64,000 nt of DNA from Poseidonibacter lekithochrous (lineage in GTDB: Bacteria; Campylobacterota; Campylobacteria; Campylobacterales; Arcobacteraceae), in the NCBI RefSeq assembly GCF_018861145.1, contig NZ_JAHKQT010000003.1, positions 124,001 through 188,000 of the forward strand, written 5' to 3'. Positions 1 to 8,589 of this stretch are shown here, in pieces (position 1 is the stretch's first letter; each line of letters begins with the position of its first letter). Under the pieces are notes generated by a model. That model saw nothing but the letters and a program-made list of their open reading frames with translations. It was not told the DNA's origin and searched no databases. The translations under genes and the position numbers were made by a program.

Positions 1-41
1 TCATAAGCCTTTTTTTATGGAAGTATTTACTAAATTAAATA

Positions 42-1217
42 CTAATCCATAGTTCCAGCAGGTACATGAACATTTCCATCCATAATAATTCTAGCACTTC
101 TACTCATAGAAGCTTTTTCAACTATATATTTACCATCTTTTTGTGATAAAGCGGCTCCTACTTTAATAGCTCCACTTGGATGACCAAAAGTAACTGTATC
201 TTTATCTCCACCACCTGCAGCAATATTTACAAGTGTACCAGGAATACAAGCAGCAACACCAATAGCAACTGAAGCTGTACCCATCATTGCATGATGTAAT
301 TGTTGCATAGATAAAGCTCTAACGTGTAAATCCATTTCGTGAGCCTTAACTTCTTTTCCTGATGATGTTGTAAAGTCTTGTGCAGGACTTACGAATGCAA
401 TTTTAGGAGTATGTTGTTGAGTAAGTGCATCAGAAGCATCTTTCATAACACCCATTTTAAGTGCACCTGCAATTCTAATTTTTTCAAATCTTTCTAAGGC
501 TTGGGTGTCAGAATTGATATCACCTTGTAATTCAGTACCTTTGTATCCAATTTCATCAGCATTTACAAATACAGTTGGAATACCAGCAGTAATCATAGTA
601 GCTTTAAATGTACCAACTCCCTCAACTTCTAAATCATCTACTAAATTTCCAGTAGGAAATAATTCTTCACTTGGATCAACAGGTTCTACGAATTCTAATT
701 GAATTTCTTCAGCAGGGAAAGCAACACCATCGATTTCATAATCACCCATTTCTTTAACCATTCCATTTTCCATTGTTACGTAACAAAGAATAGTTTTTTT
801 GATATTTGCTTGCCAAATTCTTACACAACAAACACCATTATCAGGAACATTATCAACTAAACCTTCATGAATAGCAAATGGTCCAACAGCAGAACTTAAA
901 TTCCCACAGTTTCCACTCATATCTACAAAATCTTTATCAATTGCAACTTGACAGAAGTAGTAATCTACATCATGGTTAGCAACATCAGATTTTCCAACTA
1001 AAATAGCTTTAGAAGTAGAAGAACTAGCTCCACCCATTCCATCCATTTGTTTTTTATAAACATCAGGAGAACCTACGATTCTTTGTAAAAGTTTATCTCT
1101 TTTTTTAGAATCTTCTTGTGCTTCTTTTGGTAAGTCGGCAATATTAAAAAAAGTACCTTTTGAAGTACCACCTCTCATATATGTAGCTTTTACTTTAAAT
1201 TGTGGTTGGTATGACAT
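42..1217 (-). CDS. prpF: 2-methylaconitate cis-trans isomerase PrpF
   Basis: PrpF isomerises the 2-methylaconitate made by AcnD so that it can be hydrated to 2-methylisocitrate in the methylcitrate cycle (cytosol). The 391-residue product has the usual family length. It opens with the family's N-terminal MRGGTSKG segment and also contains the GGASSSTSKA and SGNCGNLSSAVGPFA stretches of the PrpF/diaminopimelate-epimerase-like fold. An AAGGAAAA ribosome site precedes the ATG. It is the last gene of the prpB-prpC-acnD-prpF run on the minus strand, and AcnD and PrpF normally occur together, which supports both calls. A 123-base gap holding two overlapping hairpins separates it from acnD. Confidence 0.95.
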   Translation of the reverse strand: MSYQPQFKVKATYMRGGTSKGTFFNIADLPKEAQEDSKKRDKLLQRIVGSPDVYKKQMDGMGGASSSTSKAILVGKSDVANHDVDYYFCQVAIDKDFVDMSGNCGNLSSAVGPFAIHEGLVDNVPDNGVCCVRIWQANIKKTILCYVTMENGMVKEMGDYEIDGVAFPAEEIQLEFVEPVDPSEELFPTGNLVDDLEVEGVGTFKATMITAGIPTVFVNADEIGYKGTELQGDINSDTQALERFEKIRIAGALKMGVMKDASDALTQQHTPKIAFVSPAQDFTTSSGKEVKAHEMDLHVRALSMQQLHHAMMGTASVAIGVAACIPGTLVNIAAGGGDKDTVTFGHPSGAIKVGAALSQKDGKYIVEKASMSRSARIIMDGNVHVPAGTMD

Positions 1218-1250
1218 TTTATTTTCCTTGAGTTTATTTTTTAAGTGTTT

Positions 1251-1319
1251 AAAAGTATTTAGAAGAAATTTTTAAATTTCTTCTAAATACTTTTAGGGCA
1301 ATGCCCTAAAAGTGTTTAG
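1251..1319 (-). repeat. Two overlapping inverted repeats between acnD and prpF
   Basis: Arms 1251-1271 and 1274-1294 are perfectly complementary (21 bp, 2-base loop). Arms 1283-1300 and 1302-1319 form a second 18-bp stem with one mismatch and a GGGCA/TGCCC core. Bases 1283-1294 belong to both stems, so only one can form at a time. In the minus-strand transcript the GC-containing stem is made first, just after the acnD stop, and the AT-rich one next. Neither is followed by a clean U-run. They could act as an RNA processing or stability element or as an attenuator ahead of prpF. Confidence 0.85.
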
Positions 1320-1340
1320 TATTCTTGATATTATTTCTAA

Positions 1341-3941
1341 TTATTTTTTAGAAGAAGCAATAACATCTTTAGCGAATTTTTGTAAAATACCACCATTTTT
1401 ATAAACATCAACTTCAGCTGAAGTATCTAATCTACAAAGAACAGTAAATTTAACAACTTCACCATTTGCTCTTGTCATTACAACTGTTAAATCAGTTCTT
1501 GGAGTAATTTCACCTTCGATATCAAAAGTTTCAGAACCATCAATTGCATAAGTATGTCTAGTATCACCAGCTTGGAATTGTAATGGTAAAACACCCATTC
1601 CAACTAAGTTAGTTCTATGAATTCTTTCAATTGATTCAGCAATTAAAACTTCAACACCTGCAAGTCTAACACCTTTTGCAGCCCAGTCTCTTGAAGACCC
1701 TTGACCATAGTTAGTACCAGCAATGATAATTAAAGGTTGTTTTCTATTTGTGTAAGTTTCAATAGCTTCCCACATTCTAGATTCAGTACCTTCAGGCATA
1801 ATTTTAGTTAAAGAACCTTGTTTAGTTTCACCATTTTCATCTTTAACCATTTCGTTAAATAATTTTGGATTTGCTAATGTAGCTCTTGAAGCTGTATGGT
1901 GATCACCTCTATGTGTTGCATAAGAGTTTAAATCTTCAACAGGAAGACCTTTTGATAAACAATACTCACCAGATGCAGATGTTGGTAAAATTGCATTTGA
2001 AGGAGATAAGTGATCTGTTGTAATATTATCAGGGAATACACCTAATGGTCTCATACCTTTAAGTTCAGGCATTTCCATATACTCAGCTTCCCAGTAAGGT
2101 GGCTTATTAATATATGTAGATTGAGTATTCCATTTATAAAATGGTGAAATTTCAGTTCCACTTAATTCACTTTTAGCAAACATTGGATCATAAATTGCAT
2201 CAAACATTTCAGGTCTTACAGATGCTTTTTCAACTGCGTTGATTTCTGCATCAGTTGGCCATAAATCTTTTAATGTAATAGGATTACCGTTTTTATCTGT
2301 ACCTAATGAATCTTTTTCAATATCAAATCTAATTGAACCTGCTAATGCATAAGCAACAACAAGTGCAGGAGATGCTAAGAAAGCTTCTTTTACGTAAGGG
2401 TGAATTCTACCATCAAAGTTTCTGTTTCCAGATAATACAGCAGTTGAATAAATATCATTATCAACAACTTCTTTTTGAATTTTTGGATCAAGTGCACCTG
2501 ACATACCATTACAAGTAGTACATGCAAATCCAACAATACCAAATCCTAATTTTTCTAATTCAGGAAGAAGTTTCGCATCATTTAAATATGTTTCAACTAC
2601 TTTTGATCCTGGTGCTAATGAAGATTTAACCCATGGTTTTCTTTTAAGACCTAATTCATTTGCTTTTTTAGCAAGTAAACCTGCTGCAATAACATTTCTA
2701 GGATTAGAAGTATTAGTACATGAAGTAATAGCTGCAATTAAAATTCCACCATCTGGGATTTTATTTTCATCTTCTTCTTTAAAGTCTTTAATTAAACCTT
2801 CTTTAACTAAAGTATTTGTAGGTACTAAATGGTGAGGTTTTGATGGACCTGCTAATGATCTTGAAACTTCTGATAAATCAAATGTAATTTCTCTTGCATA
2901 TGTTGCTTTACTTAAAGAAGTAGCCCATAAACCATTTGCTTTAGCATATGCTTCAACTAATTTAACTTGTTCTGATTCTCTACCTGTTAAAGTTAAGTAA
3001 TCTAAAGTTTGCTCATCAATACCAAACATAGCAGCACTTGCACCATATTCAGGAGTCATATTTGAAATAGTAGCTCTATCACCTAAGTTTAAGTATTTTA
3101 AACCTGGACCAAAGAATTCTAAGAATGCAGAGATTACATTGTTTTCTCTTAAGAATGATGTTAATGTTAATGCAATATCAGTTGCAGTAATTCCTTCAGC
3201 TCGAACACCAATAACTTTTACACCAATAACTTCAGGAACTCTCATAAATGAAGGGTTTCCAAGCATAACATTTTCTGCTTCTAATCCACCAACACCAAGT
3301 GCATAAACACCAAGAGCATCAACATGTGGAGTATGTGAATCAGTACCAACTAATGTATCAGGAGATGCAATACCATCAATATTATGAATTACAGGAGACA
3401 TTTTTTCTAAGTTAATTTGATGCATAATACCATTCCCTGGAGGAATAACATCTACATTATTAAATGCTTCTTTTGTCCAGTTAATAAAGTGGAATCTATC
3501 TGCATTTCTTCTATCTTCAATATCTCTATTTTTTTGGAATGCTTCTGCATCAAATCCACCACATTCAACTGCAAGTGAGTGATCAACGATTAATTGAGTA
3601 GGAACAACAGGATTAACTTGTCTAGGATCTCCTCCACCAGCTTCAACTGCTTCTCTTAAACCAGCTAAATCAACTAATGCAGTAAGTCCTAAAATATCAT
3701 GAGTTACAACTCTTGATGGGTACCAAGGGAAATCTTTATCAGTTCTTTTTTCAATTAATTGAATTAATGAATCTTTTAAATCTTCACTAGGACATTTTCT
3801 AAGTAAGTTCTCTGCCAATACTCTTGAAATGTAGTTTAGTTTTTCAAAAGAACCAGGAGTAATGTCTTCAACAGCAGCTTTTACATCATAAAAGCTTGTG
3901 TCAAAACCTTCTAATTTTTTTAGATATTTATCATTTGTCAT
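1341..3941 (-). CDS. acnD: Fe/S-dependent 2-methylcitrate dehydratase AcnD
   Basis: AcnD is an aconitase-family enzyme that dehydrates 2-methylcitrate to 2-methylaconitate; PrpF then supplies the right isomer. The 866-residue length matches the AcnD subfamily. The [4Fe-4S] cysteines appear as SCTNTSNP and, later, CTTCNGMSG; the aconitase swivel-domain motif GTNYGQGSSRDWAAKG lies near the C-terminus. It could be mistaken for housekeeping aconitase A, but its position between prpC and prpF and the ACTTCNGMSG variant favour AcnD. An AAAGGGA ribosome site precedes the ATG. A terminator-like hairpin lies just upstream, so it may be expressed by read-through from prpC or from its own start site. 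Confidence 0.94.
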   Translation of the reverse strand: MTNDKYLKKLEGFDTSFYDVKAAVEDITPGSFEKLNYISRVLAENLLRKCPSEDLKDSLIQLIEKRTDKDFPWYPSRVVTHDILGLTALVDLAGLREAVEAGGGDPRQVNPVVPTQLIVDHSLAVECGGFDAEAFQKNRDIEDRRNADRFHFINWTKEAFNNVDVIPPGNGIMHQINLEKMSPVIHNIDGIASPDTLVGTDSHTPHVDALGVYALGVGGLEAENVMLGNPSFMRVPEVIGVKVIGVRAEGITATDIALTLTSFLRENNVISAFLEFFGPGLKYLNLGDRATISNMTPEYGASAAMFGIDEQTLDYLTLTGRESEQVKLVEAYAKANGLWATSLSKATYAREITFDLSEVSRSLAGPSKPHHLVPTNTLVKEGLIKDFKEEDENKIPDGGILIAAITSCTNTSNPRNVIAAGLLAKKANELGLKRKPWVKSSLAPGSKVVETYLNDAKLLPELEKLGFGIVGFACTTCNGMSGALDPKIQKEVVDNDIYSTAVLSGNRNFDGRIHPYVKEAFLASPALVVAYALAGSIRFDIEKDSLGTDKNGNPITLKDLWPTDAEINAVEKASVRPEMFDAIYDPMFAKSELSGTEISPFYKWNTQSTYINKPPYWEAEYMEMPELKGMRPLGVFPDNITTDHLSPSNAILPTSASGEYCLSKGLPVEDLNSYATHRGDHHTASRATLANPKLFNEMVKDENGETKQGSLTKIMPEGTESRMWEAIETYTNRKQPLIIIAGTNYGQGSSRDWAAKGVRLAGVEVLIAESIERIHRTNLVGMGVLPLQFQAGDTRHTYAIDGSETFDIEGEITPRTDLTVVMTRANGEVVKFTVLCRLDTSAEVDVYKNGGILQKFAKDVIASSKK

Positions 3942-3964
3942 ATTTTATATCCCTTTATATAATT

Positions 3965-3998
3965 AAAAAAAAGGATGAGCATATAAACTCATCCTTTT
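3965..3998 (-). terminator. Intrinsic terminator in the prpC-acnD gap
   Basis: On the minus strand an 11-bp perfect stem (arms 3988-3998 and 3969-3979, loop 3980-3987) runs directly into eight U residues (3965-3972). This is a textbook intrinsic terminator after prpC. It ends only about 23 bases before the acnD start codon, so it should lower or gate expression of acnD and prpF relative to prpBC unless a promoter overlaps it. Confidence 0.85.
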
Positions 3999-4046
3999 AG
4001 TGTTTGTCATTTAGTTTTTACTATGTGACACTAGAATATTTAAGTA

Positions 4047-5195
4047 TTATGCTCTATCCGCTAAAGGAACGAATTTTAAACCTTCAGGTCCTGTATATGT
4101 AGCAGAAGGTCTAATGATTTTTCCATCTTCTCTTTGCTCAATTACGTGTGCACCCCATCCAGTAACTCTTGAGATAATGAAAATTGGAGTAAACATATCT
4201 GTTGGAATTCCCATTTGGTTATAAGAAACTGCTGAGAACCAATCTAAGTTAGGGAACATTTTCTTTTTATCCCACATAATAGATTCAATTCTTTCAGCAA
4301 CGTCATACATTAACATGTCGTTGTTTTCTTTAGATAAATCTTCAGCAACTTTTTTAATTACAACGTTTCTTGGATCACAAGTAGTATAAACTGGGTGTCC
4401 AAATCCGATAATAATTTCTTTTTTAGCCATTCTTTCTAAGATATCTTTTTCAGCTTCATCTGCTGAAGAGTATCTTTCTTGAATTCTAAATGCAACTTCA
4501 TTAGCTCCACCGTGTTTAGGACCTCTTAAAGCTCCAATTGAACCAGTAATACATGAGAACATATCAGAATTTGTTCCAGCAATTACTCTTGAAGTAAATG
4601 TTGAAGCATTAAATTCGTGTTCAGCATAAAGAATTAAAGATACGTGCATAGCTTTAACCCAAGATTCTCTTGGTTTTTCACCATGTAATAAATGTAAGAA
4701 GTGACCACCAACAGTATCATCATCTGTAACTACATCAATTCTTTTACCATTATAAGCATAGTGGTACCAGTATAAAAGAATAGAAGAAAATGATCCCATT
4801 AATCTATCAATGATATCTTGAGCTTCATTTTTAGGATGATCTTCTTTTTCTTGATCAAGAGCACCAAGTACTGAACAACCAGTTCTCATAACATCCATTG
4901 GATGACAAGTTTTTGGTAATTGTTCTAATGCAACTTTAACACCATTTGGAATATCTCTATAAGATCTAAGCTTTTGTTTATAAGCATCTAATTCTGCTTG
5001 ATTAGGTAATTTTTCATGTACAATTAAATATGCAATTTCTTCGAATTCTGCTTTATCAGCAAATTCTAAAATATCATATCCTCTATAATGTAAATCATTT
5101 CCACTTTTTCCAACTGAACAAAGAGCTGTATTTCCTGCTGAAGTTCCAGAAAGTGCAACTGATTTCTTTGGTTTAAATCCTGTAGGTGTACTCAT
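4047..5195 (-). CDS. prpC: 2-methylcitrate synthase PrpC
   Basis: PrpC condenses propionyl-CoA with oxaloacetate to give 2-methylcitrate, the committing step of the cycle. The 382-residue protein is a small type II citrate-synthase fold with the active-site histidine regions [19 protein letters not shown] and GFGHPVY and the catalytic aspartate region late in the chain. A second citrate synthase gene lies at the right end of the window next to nuoG, so this copy in the prp cluster is best read as the methylcitrate enzyme. It lies 59 bases downstream of prpB and is followed by a strong terminator-like hairpin. Confidence 0.95.
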   Translation of the reverse strand: MSTPTGFKPKKSVALSGTSAGNTALCSVGKSGNDLHYRGYDILEFADKAEFEEIAYLIVHEKLPNQAELDAYKQKLRSYRDIPNGVKVALEQLPKTCHPMDVMRTGCSVLGALDQEKEDHPKNEAQDIIDRLMGSFSSILLYWYHYAYNGKRIDVVTDDDTVGGHFLHLLHGEKPRESWVKAMHVSLILYAEHEFNASTFTSRVIAGTNSDMFSCITGSIGALRGPKHGGANEVAFRIQERYSSADEAEKDILERMAKKEIIIGFGHPVYTTCDPRNVVIKKVAEDLSKENNDMLMYDVAERIESIMWDKKKMFPNLDWFSAVSYNQMGIPTDMFTPIFIISRVTGWGAHVIEQREDGKIIRPSATYTGPEGLKFVPLADRA

Positions 5196-5254
5196 AATCT
5201 TTTTCCTTTTTATAGTTATTAATTAATATGTTTTCTTTAATTTAATAAAGCGAA

Positions 5255-6139
5255 TTACTTCGCTTTACTTTGTGCAAATAATGCATCCATTTTTTGCTCA
5301 TATTCGTGGTAACCTAACATATCGTAAAGCTCCATTCTTGTTTGCATTAAGTCTAAAGTACCTTCTTGTGTACCTTTTTCTCTTAAGTCTTGGTATACAG
5401 TTAAAGCAGCTTTATTCATTGCTCTAAATGCTGATAATGGGTAAAGTACCATTTCAATACCAACTGAACCTAATTCTTCAGTAGTAAACATTGGAGTTGC
5501 ACCGAATTCAGTAATATTTGCTAATACTGGAACTGTCATTTGATCACAAAATTCTTTATATTCTTTTAATGTATGAACAGCTTCTGCAAAAATTGCATCT
5601 GCACCAGCTTCAACATAAGCTTTTGCACGAGCAACTGCTGAAGCTTGACCTTCAGATGCGTGTGCATCAGTTCTTGCAATAATATAGAAATCTGGGTCTA
5701 ATTGCATTTTTGCATCAACCGCAGCTCTAATTCTGTCACACATTTCTTCAGTAGTTACTAACTCTTTATTAGGTCTGTGTCCACATCTTTTAGCAGCAAC
5801 TTGATCTTCAATATGAAGTCCAGCAGCACCAGATCTGATAAATTCTTTAACAGTTCTTGCAACATTGAATGCATGTCCCCAACCTGTATCAGCATCAACA
5901 ATTACTGGTGTATCACATATAGAAGTAATTCTTCTAATATCAATACAAACATCTTCAATCATTGTCATACCTAAATCTGGTAAACCATATGATGCATTTG
6001 CAATTCCTCCACCTGAAAGGTAAATTGCTTTATAACCAACTTTTGTAGCTTGTAATGCTTGGTATGCATTAATTGTCCCTACGATTTGTAAAGGAGTCTC
6101 TTCACTTAAAGCTTTTCTAAATTTTTTTCCTGCGCTCAT
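5255..6139 (-). CDS. prpB: Methylisocitrate lyase PrpB
   Basis: PrpB splits 2-methylisocitrate into pyruvate and succinate, the last step of the methylcitrate cycle. The 294-residue product has the isocitrate-lyase/PEP-mutase fold: the metal-binding DADTGWG segment, the catalytic loop KRCGH and the [11 protein letters not shown] region. A good TCCTTC-complement ribosome site (GAAGGA) sits 6 bases before the ATG. It is the first gene of the cluster and is transcribed from a divergent intergenic region shared with an HTH regulator. Its succinate product could feed the Frd/Sdh complex encoded at 50-54 kb. Confidence 0.95.
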   Translation of the reverse strand: MSAGKKFRKALSEETPLQIVGTINAYQALQATKVGYKAIYLSGGGIANASYGLPDLGMTMIEDVCIDIRRITSICDTPVIVDADTGWGHAFNVARTVKEFIRSGAAGLHIEDQVAAKRCGHRPNKELVTTEEMCDRIRAAVDAKMQLDPDFYIIARTDAHASEGQASAVARAKAYVEAGADAIFAEAVHTLKEYKEFCDQMTVPVLANITEFGATPMFTTEELGSVGIEMVLYPLSAFRAMNKAALTVYQDLREKGTQEGTLDLMQTRMELYDMLGYHEYEQKMDALFAQSKAK

Positions 6140-6168
6140 ATATATCCTTCAATATTTATTTGTGATTT

Positions 6169-6222
6169 ATTATACATCATTTCTACATAGTAGTAATGTA
6201 TTATTTCTGTATTGCAAAATAC
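6169..6222 (-). promoter_or_regulatory. prpB promoter and candidate operator
   Basis: On the minus strand a perfect TATAAT (6169-6174) places the start near 6162, about 22 bases before the prpB ATG. The -35 region is weak. Two inverted repeats lie upstream: TACAT-N7-ATGTA (6184-6200), over the -35 region, and GTATT-GCAA-AATAC (6209-6222), centred near -54. A weak -35 plus an upstream palindrome suits an activator. The obvious candidate binder is the HTH protein encoded divergently. The -10 is clear; the operator role is inference. Confidence 0.55.
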
Positions 6223-6257
6223 AACTTTTTCTACTATTGAGCTAATATGTACAATAT

Positions 6258-6285
6258 TTGTTTTTATGCTTTAAAATGGTACAAT
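6258..6285 (+). promoter_or_regulatory. Promoter of the divergent HTH regulator gene
   Basis: TTGTTT (6258-6263) and TACAAT (6280-6285), 16 bases apart, form a plausible sigma-70 promoter with a start near 6292. An AAAGG ribosome site (6302-6306) and the ATG at 6314 follow. A TGTACAAT motif (6248-6255) lies just upstream; the same octamer recurs in front of frdC. Confidence 0.5.
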
Positions 6286-6313
6286 CATCAATAAAGTTTA
6301 TAAAGGTATAAGA

Positions 6314-7291
6314 ATGAATTACAAAAGTTCAATTGATAAATTCATAGAAATATTTAAAAGATCAAACCTAAGTATTTCTAAATTTGCATCATTAATAAAT
6401 AAGGATAGAAGAACGGTTACCTCGTGGATTGACAATGTTACAGATATTGAGCCTAGTAATGAAATAAAAGATAAAATCTGTACGATTTTTAGATACCCAG
6501 ATTATATATGGGAAGAGGGTTGTAATAGTGATGAGTTCTTAAAATCAATAACACAAATCCCTCAAAAAGAAGTTAGAATTATTGATGAAGACTATTATGG
6601 GCGTTTAAAATACATAATGGAGCTAGAACAAAACAGAAGATTTGTTATTCAAGCACAGTTCCCTGGACCTATGTATAGAGATACGGCTGTACAAGAAGTG
6701 TACAGAACTAAGAGCAGTAAAGACATAGAAGAACTGAAATTAGCAAGAATTGACCAAATGCTTAGATATGACTATGATACTACAGAGTGGTACTCTATTA
6801 AATCAGTTTTATCTTTTTGTTTTGCAAGTATTGGTAACTTTTATTCTAAAGAAGAGAAGATTAAAATATTAGAACTTATATATGAGTTATTCAACAATAA
6901 CTATAATAAAAAACTTTTTCTTTTTGATTCCTTCTCAAGAAAAATATATGGAATGGAAACTACATATATTTCAATAAATGTAAAGCAAAAAATACTTTTC
7001 TTTAAATCCCCAATTGAATCTGTATTTATTGAAATAAGAAATAAAAATTTAGTTGAAAGAATGCATAAGTATTATAGTTCACCAATAGAAGCACCTTCTC
7101 ATGTTAACTTTTTAGAATCTGTAAAGATTATAAAAATATTACAAGATGCTTTAAAATATAATAATACTTTAGTTCAAGCTTATGAGATCATTAATAGAAC
7201 TACAGATTATGGTGAACTTTTCTATCATAACTTATCTATTGATTTACAAAAAGAAGTAAGTGCTCCAAAACCAGGTCAGCGAAGAAATTAA
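6314..7291 (+). CDS. HTH (XRE-like) transcriptional regulator, probable prp regulator
   Basis: This is a 325-residue protein with an N-terminal XRE-type helix-turn-helix at about residues 16-50 (ISKFASLINKDRRTVTSWID). The roughly 260-residue remainder is not recognised. It is rich in aromatic and basic residues and has no obvious enzyme motif. It is divergent from prpB with a shared regulatory gap, so it most likely controls propionate use, replacing the sigma-54-dependent PrpR or GntR-type regulators found elsewhere. The next gene, a LysE exporter, starts 2 bases after its stop, so the two are co-transcribed. The DNA-binding call is supported by sequence; the regulon is inference. Confidence 0.7.
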   Translation: MNYKSSIDKFIEIFKRSNLSISKFASLINKDRRTVTSWIDNVTDIEPSNEIKDKICTIFRYPDYIWEEGCNSDEFLKSITQIPQKEVRIIDEDYYGRLKYIMELEQNRRFVIQAQFPGPMYRDTAVQEVYRTKSSKDIEELKLARIDQMLRYDYDTTEWYSIKSVLSFCFASIGNFYSKEEKIKILELIYELFNNNYNKKLFLFDSFSRKIYGMETTYISINVKQKILFFKSPIESVFIEIRNKNLVERMHKYYSSPIEAPSHVNFLESVKIIKILQDALKYNNTLVQAYEIINRTTDYGELFYHNLSIDLQKEVSAPKPGQRRN

Positions 7292-7293
7292 TT

Positions 7294-7929
7294 ATGGATT
7301 ATTCAAGTTATATAAATGAATTTTCAATTATTGTTGCTGCTTTACTCTTAGCCCTATTATCTCCTGGACCAGATTTTGCAATGATTTTAAAGCAAAGTAT
7401 TACATATGGAAAGCGTGCATCAATTATCTCTAGTATTGGTATAGGTTTAGGAATTTCTGTGCATGTTATATATACTGTCTTGGGGATTGGTTTAATTATT
7501 TCAAAATCAATCATTTTATTTAATATAATCAAATATTTAGGTGCAGCTTATTTGATTTATCTTGGATATAACAGTTTAAAATCAAAGGGAATGAAACTTA
7601 ATGTTGAGGAGGGGTCTTTTACAAATGATATAAGTGATTTAAAATCTTTTTCTATTGGTTTTTTATGTAATGCTTTAAATCCAAAGGCAACTTTATTCTT
7701 TGTATCAATTTTTACAGTTGTTGTAAATATTGATACTCCTATGTATATTCAAGCAATTTATGGAATATTTTGTATTTTTGCAACGATGTTGTGGTTTATT
7801 GGTATATCTTTAATTTTAAGTAAAAAAAGTGTTAGAAAATTCTTTAATTCTTTTGGCATATGGTTTGATAGATCAGTTGGTGTTGTACTTATTGCTTTAG
7901 GTATAAAAGTTGCATTGAGTAAAGGATAA
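7294..7929 (+). CDS. LysE/RhtB family amino-acid exporter
   Basis: This is a 211-residue inner-membrane protein of the LysE/RhtB translocator family. It has about six hydrophobic segments and the family signature SPGPDFAMILKQS near residue 25. A second hallmark, LCNALNPKATLFF, lies mid-protein. Such proteins export amino acids or related metabolites by proton antiport; the substrate cannot be read from the sequence. It lies in a tight three-gene run (HTH regulator, exporter, TetR repressor) with gaps of 2 bases on either side, so it is probably controlled by one of the two regulators. Confidence 0.85.
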   Translation: MDYSSYINEFSIIVAALLLALLSPGPDFAMILKQSITYGKRASIISSIGIGLGISVHVIYTVLGIGLIISKSIILFNIIKYLGAAYLIYLGYNSLKSKGMKLNVEEGSFTNDISDLKSFSIGFLCNALNPKATLFFVSIFTVVVNIDTPMYIQAIYGIFCIFATMLWFIGISLILSKKSVRKFFNSFGIWFDRSVGVVLIALGIKVALSKG

Positions 7930-7931
7930 TT

Positions 7932-8507
7932 ATGAGTAGTTCACGAGATAAATTATTAGATATAGCACTTGAAGAGATTTATCAAAATGGTTATCATGGT
8001 ACATCAATAGATAAAATTCTTAAAAAAGCATCAATGAATAAAGGTTCTATTTATCATTTTTTCAAGTCAAAAAAAGAGCTTACTCTTGCAATTATAAATG
8101 AAAGAATAAGTATATATATAGAAGATAAATATACCGTTTTATTTAAATATGAAGAAAACATTATTGATGAGTTAATAAAACTTATTAAAAAAAGAGATAA
8201 TTTTAATTTTATTTCTGGTTGTAAACTTAATAACTTTGTTCAAGAATTATCCTCAAGTGATAATGATTTTAAGTTATCTCTTGAAAAAGTTTATTTTAGA
8301 TTTGAAGAGATTATCGAAGAAGTTTTAATAAAAGCTGTAAGTAAGAATGAAATAAAACATGATGATCTTAAAGCTTTATCTATCTATATAGTTGCTTCAA
8401 TTGAAGGCTGTTTAGGCACAGCTAAAAAATCACAAGATGAAAAAATATTTGAAACTTGTATCTCTCAACTAGAATTTTTTCTTAACAGTTTAAAAACTTC
8501 AAAATAA
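7932..8507 (+). CDS. TetR/AcrR family transcriptional repressor
   Basis: This 191-residue regulator has a canonical TetR N-terminal DNA-binding domain (residues about 5-50: ALEEIYQNGYHGTSIDKILKK, then NKGSIYHFFKSKKEL). A variable ligand-binding C-terminal domain with a lone cysteine (SGCKLNNF) follows. The layout resembles the short TetR regulators of the LmrA/YxaF or YcdC-like type. Two palindromes sharing an ACTAATTAGT core lie immediately downstream, at the promoter of an EamA exporter, and are the obvious operators. The TetR call is secure; the ligand is unknown. Confidence 0.9.
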   Translation: MSSSRDKLLDIALEEIYQNGYHGTSIDKILKKASMNKGSIYHFFKSKKELTLAIINERISIYIEDKYTVLFKYEENIIDELIKLIKKRDNFNFISGCKLNNFVQELSSSDNDFKLSLEKVYFRFEEIIEEVLIKAVSKNEIKHDDLKALSIYIVASIEGCLGTAKKSQDEKIFETCISQLEFFLNSLKTSK

Positions 8508-8517
8508 ATATCTTACG

Positions 8518-8541
8518 AATATTAACTAATTAGTTAATATT
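8518..8541. promoter_or_regulatory. TetR-type operator 1 (24-bp perfect palindrome)
   Basis: A perfect 24-base palindrome with core TTAACTAATTAGTTAA. It covers the -35 hexamer (TTAACT, 8522-8527) of the promoter whose -10 is TATACT (8546-8551, 18-base spacer). It lies just downstream of the TetR gene and shares its ACTAATTAGT core with operator 2. Centre-to-centre distance to operator 2 is 37 bp. Confidence 0.8.
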
Positions 8542-8551
8542 TTGATATACT
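8522..8551 (+). promoter_or_regulatory. Promoter of the EamA exporter/dehydrogenase pair
   Basis: TTAACT (8522-8527) and TATACT (8546-8551) are separated by 18 bases, predicting a start near 8558. The -35 lies in operator 1, and the start site and ribosome site lie in or beside operator 2, so repressor bound at either site would block RNA polymerase. Confidence 0.65.
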
Positions 8552-8552
8552 T

Positions 8553-8580
8553 CTTCACTTGACTAATTAGTCAAGTGAAG
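8553..8580. promoter_or_regulatory. TetR-type operator 2 (28-bp perfect palindrome)
   Basis: A perfect 28-base palindrome with core TTGACTAATTAGTCAA and outer arms CTTCACTTGA/TCAAGTGAAG. It spans the predicted transcription start (about 8558), and its right arm contributes the GAAGG ribosome site of the EamA gene (ATG at 8590). As RNA, the downstream arm would fold into a hairpin touching the ribosome site. Confidence 0.82.
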
Positions 8581-8589
8581 GAAAATTAA

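Noticed and set aside
1341-3941. Housekeeping aconitase of the TCA cycle
   Set aside because: Its place between prpC and prpF, and its CTTCNGMSG variant, fit the AcnD methylcitrate enzyme better.
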